DNA of 28,613 nt from RGIG5579 sp045655865. Lineage in GTDB: Bacteria > Bacillota > Clostridia > Oscillospirales > SIG627. The stretch's first letter is position 1. Every line of letters starts with the position of its first letter. Shown here piece by piece: positions 22,651 to 28,613 of the stretch. The notes beneath the pieces were generated by a model. It was not told where the DNA came from, did not search any database, and was given only the letters and a program-made list of their open reading frames with translations. The DNA lies in NCBI GenBank assembly GCA_045655865.1, contig JAZOQB010000030.1, positions 1 to 28,613 on the forward strand, written 5' to 3'. The translations under genes and the position numbers were made by a program.

Positions 22651-23181
22651 GTGAAAACGATGCCCCAGCGGATCTTTGTCGTTCTTATGATGATTTGTGT
22701 TTTTTCTTTTGCCGGGTGCCAAAAAGCTAACGAAAAAGCGGATCCTGTACTCTTTTCGCCAGGAAAAGAGTACACCGTGGGATTAAAAGTTGATTCATTT
22801 GAAACCAAAGGTCTCCTTTCCTTCGAGGAAAACGGCGCACTCCGCTTTCTCCACTCCGACCCAAATTCTCCTCTTTTTGGGATGGAAGAGGTGACAAAAA
22901 AAGGGCTGTGTACCGTTCACTTTCAGAACATTACCTGGGAAAGCGATCAGATCATCCCGGCAACTGCGCGTTTGTGGGAGGTAATCGAACAGATCCGCAC
23001 CAAGTCCCAGACCGAGGTAGAAAATGACTCAATTCGAGAGCAAGACTGTACACGATATGAATTTTCCGACGATGACTTTACGGTTCATTTTTGGATCAAT
23101 TCCGCCACACATACGCCCGTTTGTATCAAAGCACAATGGGAAGGGCATTTTTTGGAGATCAACTTTGCTTATAAGGCGTAA
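22651..23181 (+). CDS. Lipoprotein of unknown function, divergent from VTC operon
   Basis: A 176-residue predicted lipoprotein: Lys/Arg start, hydrophobic core (8-20), lipobox FAGC with Cys23. The mature part begins QKANEKADP and has mostly beta character (GLKVDSFETKGLLSFEENGA), with no family I recognise; beta-rich lipoproteins of this size often resemble LolA/LppX-type sheets, but this is speculation. The start is GTG at 22651, because GGAG lies 6 nt upstream; ATG at 22660 lacks a site. No clear promoter of its own was found in the 80-bp divergent region. Confidence 0.72.
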   Translation: MKTMPQRIFVVLMMICVFSFAGCQKANEKADPVLFSPGKEYTVGLKVDSFETKGLLSFEENGALRFLHSDPNSPLFGMEEVTKKGLCTVHFQNITWESDQIIPATARLWEVIEQIRTKSQTEVENDSIREQDCTRYEFSDDDFTVHFWINSATHTPVCIKAQWEGHFLEINFAYKA

Positions 23182-23210
23182 ATATTTTTTCTCTGTAGCA
23201 TAAAATATAG

Positions 23211-23275
23211 CAAACGGAATAAAAGCAAAAACGCATGACAACAATAATATCAAACGGAAAATGAATATGCGTTTG
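23211..23275 (+). repeat. CAAACG repeats before mazF
   Basis: CAAACGGAA occurs at 23211-23219 and 23251-23259, 40 bp apart. CGTTTG (23270-23275) forms an inverted repeat with the second copy and lies just before the mazF ribosome binding site. They look like binding sites for autoregulation. Confidence 0.45.
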
Positions 23276-23286
23276 GAGTGAGAAAA

Positions 23287-23631
23287 TTGACGGTTAAAAG
23301 AGGAGACATTTATTATGCGGACCTCAGTCCTGTGGTAGGATCCGAGCAAGGAGGAATCCGGCCGGTGGTCATTGTGCAAAACGATGTGGGCAACAAACAC
23401 AGCCCCACCGTCATTGCCGCGGCCATCACCAGCCGCACTTCCAAAGCAAGGCTGCCCACCCACATAGAAGTGTATGCAGACCAAAACGGTTTGCAAAAAA
23501 ACTCGGTCATTCTTTTGGAACAGATACGTACCATTGATAAGAAAAGGCTCAAAGAAAAAATGGGCCACTTAAAAGCGGAGACGATGGAAAAAGTCAATGA
23601 AGCTATCAATATCAGCTTCGGTTTAATGTAA
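23287..23631 (+). CDS. mazF: MazF/NdoA-type mRNA interferase toxin
   Basis: A 114-residue ribosome-independent endoribonuclease of the MazF/PemK family, closely like B. subtilis NdoA (EndoA). Seen: VKRGDIYYADLSPVVGSEQG (3-22), RPVVIVQND (25-33), AAAITS (44-49), LPTHIEV and LLEQIRTIDK. With TTG at 23287 as start, the catalytic pair falls at Arg25 and Thr48 as in B. subtilis, and GGAG lies 7 nt upstream. The in-frame GTG at 23278 overlaps that site and is less likely. No MazE/EndoAI-type antitoxin gene precedes it; the 105 bp upstream hold only repeats. A strong terminator follows. It may be controlled by an antitoxin elsewhere. Confidence 0.93.
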   Translation: MTVKRGDIYYADLSPVVGSEQGGIRPVVIVQNDVGNKHSPTVIAAAITSRTSKARLPTHIEVYADQNGLQKNSVILLEQIRTIDKKRLKEKMGHLKAETMEKVNEAINISFGLM

Positions 23632-23634
23632 GGC

Positions 23635-23667
23635 AGGCGGCAAAGGAGAATCCTTTGCCGCCTTTTT
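23635..23667 (+). terminator. Intrinsic terminator after mazF
   Basis: AGGCGGCAAAGGA/TCCTTTGCCGCCT is a perfect 13-bp stem (23635-23663) with a 3-nt loop, followed by a T-run. The leftward PflA-like gene ends just to its right. Confidence 0.93.
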
Positions 23668-23670
23668 TTG

Positions 23671-24363
23671 TTAGTATAAGAAAACGCCGCGTTCCAAAAA
23701 AGCCAAACGATAGCTTAAAATTGCATCGGAATCAAGACCGGAATGAGTAAAATCCAGTATGACGCTTTTTACATGTTTTAAATTGGAAGCAAAACATGCC
23801 AAAGGGGAGGCTTCTTTTTCATTGACTCCGGATAATACCGGAATTCGAAGACGATACGGAAACGCTTTGCGGTCCAAATATGAAATATTTTCCATCACCT
23901 GTTCCCTTTTAAAATCGGGAAAGGGCCGGTGAACTTTGGGAAGGAGAGAAAAGAGATTGATCACAAACAGGTCACAGACTCCGAAAAGCATATCAAAAGC
24001 GGTTGGTGATGTGGTACCGCAGGTGAAAATTTGAAGATTCATTCCCGCTTTCTTCAATTCCCATCCCACCCTACGGCAAAACACGGGATCTTCCATGGGC
24101 TCTTTTCCCAAAAAAGAGATTCCAAGCTCTTTGGTACTGCACAGCGTCTTTTCTTCCAAAAGATAGGCGATCAACTCGCTTGCGGAATAAAACCTGGATT
24201 CTTTAGTATCTTCCCCGAAATCATGCTCTTTCAAAAAAGAAAAAGAAGAACAGACCCGAGAGCAAGTGCCGGGACAATCTCCAAAGAAAACACCGCTTCG
24301 CATACCATCCCCCAAATCGGTTCGATAATGAAGAAACCCCGCGATCCACTTTTTCTCTTCCAT
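23671..24363 (-). CDS. PflA-like (glycyl-radical-activase-like) protein with altered Cys motif
   Basis: A 230-residue protein aligned by eye with pyruvate formate-lyase activating enzymes. Similar stretches: GDGMRSGVFFGDCPGTC (18-34), corresponding to DGPGIRxVVFxQGCPxRC; ISFLGKEPM (82-90) for TFSGGEP; FTCGTT (113-118) for DTSG; and VCDLFVINL (129-137) for DLVLLDIK. The cysteines are Cys30, Cys34 and Cys38, i.e. CX3CX3C instead of the radical-SAM CX3CX2C, and GGEP has become GKEP. It may bind its cluster differently or be an inactive relative. The reading frame is intact with no stop codon. ATG at 24363 is chosen since it fits the family start; upstream in-frame codons lie at the promoter. It is a single gene. 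Confidence 0.6.
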   Translation of the reverse strand: MEEKKWIAGFLHYRTDLGDGMRSGVFFGDCPGTCSRVCSSFSFLKEHDFGEDTKESRFYSASELIAYLLEEKTLCSTKELGISFLGKEPMEDPVFCRRVGWELKKAGMNLQIFTCGTTSPTAFDMLFGVCDLFVINLFSLLPKVHRPFPDFKREQVMENISYLDRKAFPYRLRIPVLSGVNEKEASPLACFASNLKHVKSVILDFTHSGLDSDAILSYRLAFLERGVFLY

Positions 24364-24444
24364 GCCGATATCTATTTCCTTTTCATAAATTCCAATGTTA
24401 TGTATTTTCCCTTTGGTAAACGGGTCCTTTTTAAATGCACCTTT

Positions 24445-24472
24445 ATTATACAATTTTTGACCAAAATTGCAA
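24445..24472 (-). promoter_or_regulatory. Promoter of the PflA-like gene
   Basis: On the minus strand TTGCAA (24472-24467), 16 nt, TATAAT (24450-24445). The leader would be about 75 nt. Confidence 0.6.
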
Positions 24473-24480
24473 CCTATAAT

Positions 24481-24516
24481 ACCGATAGCACCCTGTTTTA
24501 CCAGAGTGCTATCGGT
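24481..24516 (-). terminator. Hairpin closing the surface-protein operon
   Basis: ACCGATAGCAC/GTGCTATCGGT is a perfect 11-bp stem with a 14-nt loop that can add CTG/CAG pairs. It starts 30 nt past the stop of the double-CxxC gene and ends just before the next promoter. The T-tail (ATTATA) is weak. Confidence 0.7.
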
Positions 24517-24545
24517 TAATTATTTGCTTTCTCTTCTGCTTTGCT

Positions 24546-24833
24546 CTACAGCTTGCGGCTCTGTTCGTAGGATATGGTATTTCCCCACCCCACTACTTCA
24601 CGCTGTTTCTTTGCGCACTCAGCACAAATTTGACCGAAACCAATTTCATAATTTTCTCGCCAATCAACCGGCATAGAAATAGGAATGCCGGTCAATTCTC
24701 CGCATACAACACAGCGCTCAAATTCTTCGGTTATAGGAACGCTTTTTACATCGTTGACATCGTTATGACAGCGGAAATCGGAAGGAGCCGGTTTGAAAAA
24801 CCGAGCAATTTTTGCCAGTATTTTATTCTTCAT
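24546..24833 (-). CDS. Small double-CxxC (zinc-ribbon-like) protein
   Basis: A 95-residue protein without signal peptide. A basic amphipathic start (MKNKILAKIARFFKP) is followed by two CxxC knuckles, CVVC (41-44) and CAEC (70-73), 25 residues apart, which would make one zinc-binding site. I recognise no family. Its ATG at 24833 overlaps the end of the Thr-rich surface protein gene by 11 nt, in another frame, with GAGGAAAG upstream, so it is translationally coupled to that gene. Being the last gene of an export operon, it may be a regulator or assembly factor in the cytoplasm; this is inference only. Confidence 0.65.
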   Translation of the reverse strand: MKNKILAKIARFFKPAPSDFRCHNDVNDVKSVPITEEFERCVVCGELTGIPISMPVDWRENYEIGFGQICAECAKKQREVVGWGNTISYEQSRKL

Positions 24834-25758
24834 TATATTTGCTTTCCTCTTTTTCAGTTCTACCTGTGTTTTCTTCGGAAAGTTTGGTTTCTTTGCTCTC
24901 CGTGGTATCTGTCTGCTCAGATTGAGAAGGCTTAGTGGTATTTGCCGGAACAGAGGACTCCGTGGTACTGCTCGGCTCCATATTACCAATAGGCTCACTT
25001 GTTCCCGTCGTTTCCGGAGTGGTAGTCTCAGAAGGTGCCGTCGTTTCCGGAGTGGTAGTCTCAGAAGGTGTCGTTGTTTCGGTTGAAGGAGTGGTTTTAC
25101 TCTCTGATGTTTGCGTAGAGGATAATTCTGTACCGGTTGTTGTGTTTTTTGATGGAGCGCCTGTTTTTTCTCCCGACTGATCGCTCTCTTTGTTCGTTGT
25201 TTTGGTAGTCAAATCCAGTTTATCTTCACTATCGATAAAGATTTCAGTGCTATCGGTATCTTTATAGCCGTAATAGATTGATGTACCCCAGTGAGAAAGC
25301 ACTTCGATTTTTGTGGGAGCCGATAACAAAAGATAAAATTTCACGCTGGCATCATCCAAGTTTTTCTTCGCATCTACGCCAATCTGATCGGTGTAGTAAG
25401 TCTTGTCACCGATAGTGATAATACAAAAGCCTTTGTTAGCCGTACTGTTTCCTCTGGTAAGTTCTATCGTATATTCACCTGCATCCAAGGTCGCAGTTTG
25501 AACTCTGCCGTCTTTTGTAACAGCAACGGGATCATTGTTTGAATCCTTTATTGAAACATTCGCCTCAAAATGAGCCGCTTTAATTGTGTTGGAACCGGAG
25601 GTGATATTGTGTGAAAAATAGGCGTAAGCGGTAATGCTCATAGCGGCTAAACACATGACAATCATTACAACGGTCGTGGCAACACGAGCAAGCATTACTT
25701 TTTCACGTATTTTTCCATGCTTTGGGATGTAGAAAAACTCGTTATAAAGTTCTCTCAC
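24823..25758 (-). CDS. TasA/camelysin-like secreted protein with Thr-rich tail
   Basis: A 311-residue exported protein. Residues 1-22 are an unusually long charged cytoplasmic start, 23-47 a hydrophobic segment ending TAYAYF, and 48-70 show the SipW-dependent pattern (AYFSHN, then SNTIKAAHFEANVSI) seen at the N-terminus of TasA and CalY. A beta-rich domain (about 70-180) follows. Residues 183-311 are a Thr/Ser/Pro/Glu stalk with 11-residue repeats (TTPSETTTPET), without LPXTG and without a final membrane helix. The start is GTG at 25758, 8 nt after GGAGG. It lies in the run of surface genes 25-28.6 kb. It could be a fibre subunit or tip with a flexible, perhaps glycosylated tail. Confidence 0.65.
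   Translation of the reverse strand: MRELYNEFFYIPKHGKIREKVMLARVATTVVMIVMCLAAMSITAYAYFSHNITSGSNTIKAAHFEANVSIKDSNNDPVAVTKDGRVQTATLDAGEYTIELTRGNSTANKGFCIITIGDKTYYTDQIGVDAKKNLDDASVKFYLLLSAPTKIEVLSHWGTSIYYGYKDTDSTEIFIDSEDKLDLTTKTTNKESDQSGEKTGAPSKNTTTGTELSSTQTSESKTTPSTETTTPSETTTPETTAPSETTTPETTGTSEPIGNMEPSSTTESSVPANTTKPSQSEQTDTTESKETKLSEENTGRTEKEESKYNEE
25007..25072. repeat. 33-bp tandem repeat inside the Thr-rich stalk
   Basis: Two copies (25007-25039 and 25040-25072) differ at one base; a degenerate third begins at 25073. The unit encodes 11 residues of the pattern TxPSETTTPET. Copy number may vary by slippage and change the stalk length. Confidence 0.88.
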
Positions 25759-25794
25759 ACCATCATCCTCCTTTCAAAAATTGATGTTTGATAG

Positions 25795-26448
25795 TTAGTT
25801 TTTCTTGATTTGGTCTGCCTTGACTGTAATGCCAAGATCGACCTCCGGTAGGGTTTCGCCACGGTAGTTGGCAACATTGCCGACCTCTTCGGGCATACGA
25901 ACGATCAGTGCGATATACTTCGTTGCACCGGGGGCTAATTCTGCGGTTTCGGTAGCATAGTTATGCAGGGGCATATTTGCGATCTCCACCGCTTTTTCAC
26001 GGTTGGGGACACTATTCTTCATTTCATCTTCGCTGTCGGCGGTAGTAATACCGAATTTCAGGTAATCCTGCAGCATAAACTCTTGCCCGAACACGTTGGT
26101 TGCAACGATGCAGCCGTTTACGTTAACTGCCGTTGAAAACTTAAAAGGAATCGTTCCTTTGTTTTCCACTTTTAGATGCACGACCTGCACATAGCCGGGT
26201 TCGTATAGAGCTTCTTTATCAAAAATATCGGTTTTACCGTCAATCAGTTCCCATGTTCCATCGGTTAGGCGATGGGACACTTCCAAGTCAAATTCAGCAA
26301 AATGGAAAATATTTTTGAGTTTAGGAGAGGTATCGGTAAACCACGCCAACGATACACCTGTGCCGAGAATGCACCAGACAATCAAGGCGCTCAGGCTGAG
26401 GGCTAAGGCTATTTGTTTGTATATTCTTTTCTTTGCTTGGGACTTCAC
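25795..26448 (-). CDS. TasA/camelysin-like secreted protein
   Basis: A 217-residue exported protein. Basic start, hydrophobic segment (about 12-35) ending GVSLAWFTDT, then SPKLKNIFHFAEFDLEVSHR: the pattern of SipW-processed proteins, in which a short linker and an F(x)xGxxxL/FDLxV-type strand follow the cleavage site. The rest is an Ig-like beta domain, with YEPGYVQVVHLKVENKGTIP (82-101, the common PGD/PG strand followed by NxGtxp) and ELAPGATKYIALIVRMPEE near the end. It starts with GTG at 26448, 8 nt after GGAGG. It lies 16 nt after the APQTG protein gene and 36 nt before the Thr-rich one. No anchor; probably a fibre subunit. Confidence 0.75.
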   Translation of the reverse strand: MKSQAKKRIYKQIALALSLSALIVWCILGTGVSLAWFTDTSPKLKNIFHFAEFDLEVSHRLTDGTWELIDGKTDIFDKEALYEPGYVQVVHLKVENKGTIPFKFSTAVNVNGCIVATNVFGQEFMLQDYLKFGITTADSEDEMKNSVPNREKAVEIANMPLHNYATETAELAPGATKYIALIVRMPEEVGNVANYRGETLPEVDLGITVKADQIKKN

Positions 26449-26464
26449 GCCTTATTCCTCCTTA

Positions 26465-27139
26465 TTAGCGTTTCACGGCGTCATCGATGTTCTCCTTATC
26501 CTTTTTACGCCATACTAAAAGAATAATTAACATTGCTCCTGAACAGAGCATAATTGTAAACCAAAATCCAATGTGGGAGTTATCTCCAGTCTGGGGTGCT
26601 TTTGGATCGTCCAGCTCTACGGGAAATTCTTCAACCATAAATTCCCAATCAAGATATCCGATCTTGTTTTGATATTCATTAGGCAGCTCTACAGGAACGT
26701 CCAAGATCACATCCAAGTTGACCTCGCCGCCGGAATAGAGCATACCGAGACATACCCAATCCGTCAGTTGGGCAGTCTCACTGGCAGCGGCATCAAACAT
26801 ATACGCCATTTCGTTATCTTCGCTCTTGGCGACCTTCAATCTGAGCCGCGAGAGAAATTTCTTGGAATCCTCATGCGCTCCGAGAGAGCGAATATAGATC
26901 TTTACCTTAACCTTGTGATTGGCATCATTTTTAACAGTGATTTTCTGTGTTAAGGTATCTCCGGGCATAACTCCCTTGAAATTCGGAAACAGATCGGTCA
27001 GCGAACGATCGCTACCGGGCTCCAACACAAAGTTTCCTGCGTTTCCGCTGTAGGTTACCTTACCGTCTGCCGCATATGCAGGCAAAACAGAGGAAAGGAC
27101 GAGAACAAGGACGATTAATAATGCAATTATCTTCTTCAT
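26465..27139 (-). CDS. Sortase-anchored surface protein (APQTG)
   Basis: A 224-residue wall protein. Ordinary signal peptide (1-23, ending LPAYA), an Ig-like beta domain with GVMPGDTLTQKITVKNDA (56-73) that resembles the TasA-type PGD strand, then the sorting signal: APQTGDN (181-187), a hydrophobic stretch (191-210) and a positive RKKDKE tail that is longer than usual. The motif is a variant of LPXTG. Being the only one of the cluster with a sorting signal, it probably anchors a fibre made from its neighbours to the wall. ATG at 27139 with AAGGAGG. No sortase gene lies in the window. Confidence 0.82.
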   Translation of the reverse strand: MKKIIALLIVLVLVLSSVLPAYAADGKVTYSGNAGNFVLEPGSDRSLTDLFPNFKGVMPGDTLTQKITVKNDANHKVKVKIYIRSLGAHEDSKKFLSRLRLKVAKSEDNEMAYMFDAAASETAQLTDWVCLGMLYSGGEVNLDVILDVPVELPNEYQNKIGYLDWEFMVEEFPVELDDPKAPQTGDNSHIGFWFTIMLCSGAMLIILLVWRKKDKENIDDAVKR

Positions 27140-27152
27140 CTACACATCCTCC

Positions 27153-27716
27153 TTATTCTGCGGGCCAACCGGAGGCGGTATAGGTGTTATCGTCGGTAAT
27201 GGGGTTATTTTCGCTCTGTACGGCTTGCGCCTTTACCGTCAAGGTAAGGGTTTTTCCGATATAACTGTTATCAACCTTGGAACCGACAATTTCTACGTGA
27301 CTGAAAACATTGGGTGTTGTTTCACCGGGATTTACAATACCCTTGTAGTAATACCATCCATCGTGAAGCTCCCAATAGGTTCCATCGATTTCAAGTTTGA
27401 AGCAATCTTCAGCGGAAAGCTCCTGTGCATCCACACCATACACCATTTTGACACGTAGATAGAAAGGGTGCTCACAATCGTTCTCAATGCTGACCCGTTT
27501 TGACACTCGACTGCCGGGAACGATATACACGCCCTCTTTCGGAAACTCCTTGCCCTGATCGGTCATTTCGTGAATGATAAACTTGATATTACCGGAGGTC
27601 ACGACGTTGGTGGCTTTTCCGACGGTCTGGTAATATGCAATGGTTGTGGTGCTGATAAATGCCATCATTGCCGCAACAAGAGCAACAACGAATATTTTTA
27701 TCTTGATCTTGCCCAA
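27153..27716 (-). CDS. TasA/camelysin-like secreted protein
   Basis: A 187-residue exported protein: basic start (MGKIKIKIF), hydrophobic segment (about 7-28) ending TTTIAYYQ, then GKATNVVTSGNIKFIIHE, the SipW-dependent TasA/CalY pattern (AxF/Y, then TSGxxxF/L strand). The beta domain contains VYIVPGSRVSKRVSIENDCE (55-74), the PG strand followed by a N/D turn, and a final KTLTLTVKAQAVQSENN strand. The start is TTG at 27716, because GGAGG lies 8 nt upstream; a longer in-frame start at 27758 would lie ahead of that site. It lies 13 nt before the APQTG gene. It is probably a major subunit of an extracellular fibre. Confidence 0.75.
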   Translation of the reverse strand: MGKIKIKIFVVALVAAMMAFISTTTIAYYQTVGKATNVVTSGNIKFIIHEMTDQGKEFPKEGVYIVPGSRVSKRVSIENDCEHPFYLRVKMVYGVDAQELSAEDCFKLEIDGTYWELHDGWYYYKGIVNPGETTPNVFSHVEIVGSKVDNSYIGKTLTLTVKAQAVQSENNPITDDNTYTASGWPAE

Positions 27717-27752
27717 CTGGGTGTCCTCCTTTCGGGGTTTTAAGTTTTCACA

Positions 27753-27825
27753 CGGCAAGCAGAAGATATAACGCAGAGTTTATACCCTCTGCTTGCCGCC
27801 CAACCCCCGAAGGGGTCGGGTGGGC
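27753..27825 (-). promoter_or_regulatory. Two tandem hairpins in the 123-bp gap before the TasA-like genes
   Basis: CGGCAAGCAGA (27753-27763) pairs with TCTGCTTGCCG (27788-27798), 11 bp perfect, with inner TATAA/TTATA pairing in its loop. Directly beside it a C/G-rich hairpin (27798-27825, GCCCA/TGGGC plus CCCC/GGGG around CGAA) follows the stop of the beta-helix gene. Neither has a T-tail. They may act as an RNA processing or stabilising element that separates expression of the beta-helix gene from the subunits. Confidence 0.5.
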
Positions 27826-27839
27826 AGGGAAATTAAAAC

Positions 27840-28613
27840 TTACTTGTCACGATACCACACATTAACGCCTTCTGCGTTCAACGTCCACGCATTCGTGGAA
27901 TCGAAGAGAACAGCGATTTCGTGGCTGGTTGCAGGAATATTATTGAAACTACAGCCAGTTACATTAACCGTGAGGCCAGCAACATTATTGTCCTGGATGG
28001 TGATGGCGCCTTCGCCACCGAAGTCACCGTTGAAGGTACAATTCTCAATATTGAAGGTTGCGGCAACATTTTGATTGATGTAAATACCCTGAGTACCTAC
28101 ACCGTTGAAGGTGCAGTTGGAAATGGTGTAAACACCGTCAGCTACCGTGGAGGAACCGAACACCAGCTGACCCCAGCTCTTGTCGACCATTCTTCCAATG
28201 GTGCAATTGCTGATCGTCAGCGAATCAAAAAGTTCAAGACGAACCTGCCCCTTGCTGAAGTTCAGCTTTGTAGCTGCGCCCTGACCGGTAATAGTCAGCT
28301 CTCTATTTGCGGGAACAACATAGAGATCAGCGGTAAATTCACCTGCGCCAAGCGCGATTTCGGTAGCACCGCTGTTAATAGCAGCCTGCAGCTCTGCAGT
28401 GTCGGCAACATGAGCAACATCAATCAGCGTAACATTCTCAATAGTGTTAGCACCGATCGTGGTGTTACCAAAAGCGCTACGGGCAGCAACCTCTGCGCTA
28501 CGAACCTCATTGGAGGAAGCGTCAGCGGGAAGATCAAGTGTACTCTTAACGGTTACGTTCTTCACGGTATTGTTCTCAACGGTCTCGTTCTGAGACTGAC
28601 CGAGCAAACCGCC
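27840..28613 (-). CDS. GLUG-motif/beta-helix surface protein, C-terminal part (cut by window edge)
   Basis: At least 257 residues are visible; the frame stays open to the right-hand window edge, so the start is missing. The visible part begins GGLLGQSQNETVENNTVKN, a GLUG-type motif as found in large adhesins. From about residue 85 on, beta-helix coils appear: TISNCTI, TISNCTFNGVGTQGIYI, NIENCTFNGD and VNVTGCSFNNIP, each with the N-C-x-F ladder of right-handed parallel beta-helix (pectate-lyase-like) proteins. The end (NVWYRDK) has neither LPXTG nor membrane helix. It stands before the TasA-like genes on the same strand, so it is probably part of the same surface system. Confidence 0.75.
   Translation of the reverse strand, partial: GGLLGQSQNETVENNTVKNVTVKSTLDLPADASSNEVRSAEVAARSAFGNTTIGANTIENVTLIDVAHVADTAELQAAINSGATEIALGAGEFTADLYVVPANRELTITGQGAATKLNFSKGQVRLELFDSLTISNCTIGRMVDKSWGQLVFGSSTVADGVYTISNCTFNGVGTQGIYINQNVAATFNIENCTFNGDFGGEGAITIQDNNVAGLTVNVTGCSFNNIPATSHEIAVLFDSTNAWTLNAEGVNVWYRDK

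Noticed and set aside
24823..24998. Longer start for the double-CxxC protein (150 residues)
   Set aside because: The extra N-terminal part would overlap the Thr-rich gene by 170 nt and has no RBS; ATG at 24833 has a good one.
25007..25072. Direct repeats considered as a CRISPR remnant
   Set aside because: The units are contiguous, in frame, and encode a Thr-rich repeat; there are no spacers.
27753..27825. Known riboswitch (such as c-di-GMP) before the surface subunit genes
   Set aside because: The hairpins do not fit a riboswitch consensus I can recall; kept only as an unexplained structured element.

Overview
The window looks like chromosomal DNA of an anaerobic, endospore-forming member of the Clostridia (Bacillota). 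The evidence is a SigG-type forespore sigma factor next to an alpha/beta small acid-soluble spore protein gene, a CotF-type coat gene pair, a DUF4364 protein, a ferredoxin-tailed aldo/keto reductase, strong GGAGG ribosome binding sites, and many promoters of the form TTGAxx-N17-TAtaaT. I cannot name the genus from sequence alone. Most of the window is ordinary core genome; the right-hand end is accessory surface-protein DNA.

Layout: 1-2.0 kb holds sporulation genes (sigG, SASP) and a divergent DUF4364 gene. 2.0-3.2 kb is a nitroreductase-lipoprotein operon. 3.3-9.3 kb is a four-gene operon read leftward: DeoR-type regulator, E2, E3, then a single-chain E1 alpha-beta fusion of a 2-oxoacid (probably pyruvate) dehydrogenase complex. 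9.4-9.96 kb is a spore coat pair. 9.96-11.4 kb is a DivIVA-like coiled-coil gene overlapping a short-chain dehydrogenase. 11.5-14.4 kb is a tandem duplication of a neutral-ceramidase-like metallohydrolase. 14.4-21.1 kb is housekeeping: ruvX, yajC, tRNA-Ser(GGA), aldo/keto reductase, asnS plus a subgroup-Ic-type aspartate aminotransferase, and a divergent SecD-like protein. 21.2-23.2 kb has a VTC-domain polyphosphate polymerase with its DUF4956 membrane partner, opposite a lipoprotein. 23.3-24.4 kb has a MazF toxin without a visible antitoxin and a PflA-like protein with an altered cysteine motif.

24.5-28.6 kb is the most interesting part: a leftward run encoding a GLUG/beta-helix surface protein (cut by the window edge), three small secreted proteins with SipW-dependent TasA/camelysin-like N-termini, one sortase-anchored protein (APQTG), and a small cytoplasmic double-CxxC protein translationally coupled to the last of them. 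This resembles an extracellular fibre or matrix locus. The expected dedicated signal peptidase and sortase are not in the window and may lie to the right.

All coordinates, motifs, repeats and promoter spacings were read by eye from the sequence. Family names are from motif recognition, not from database searches.
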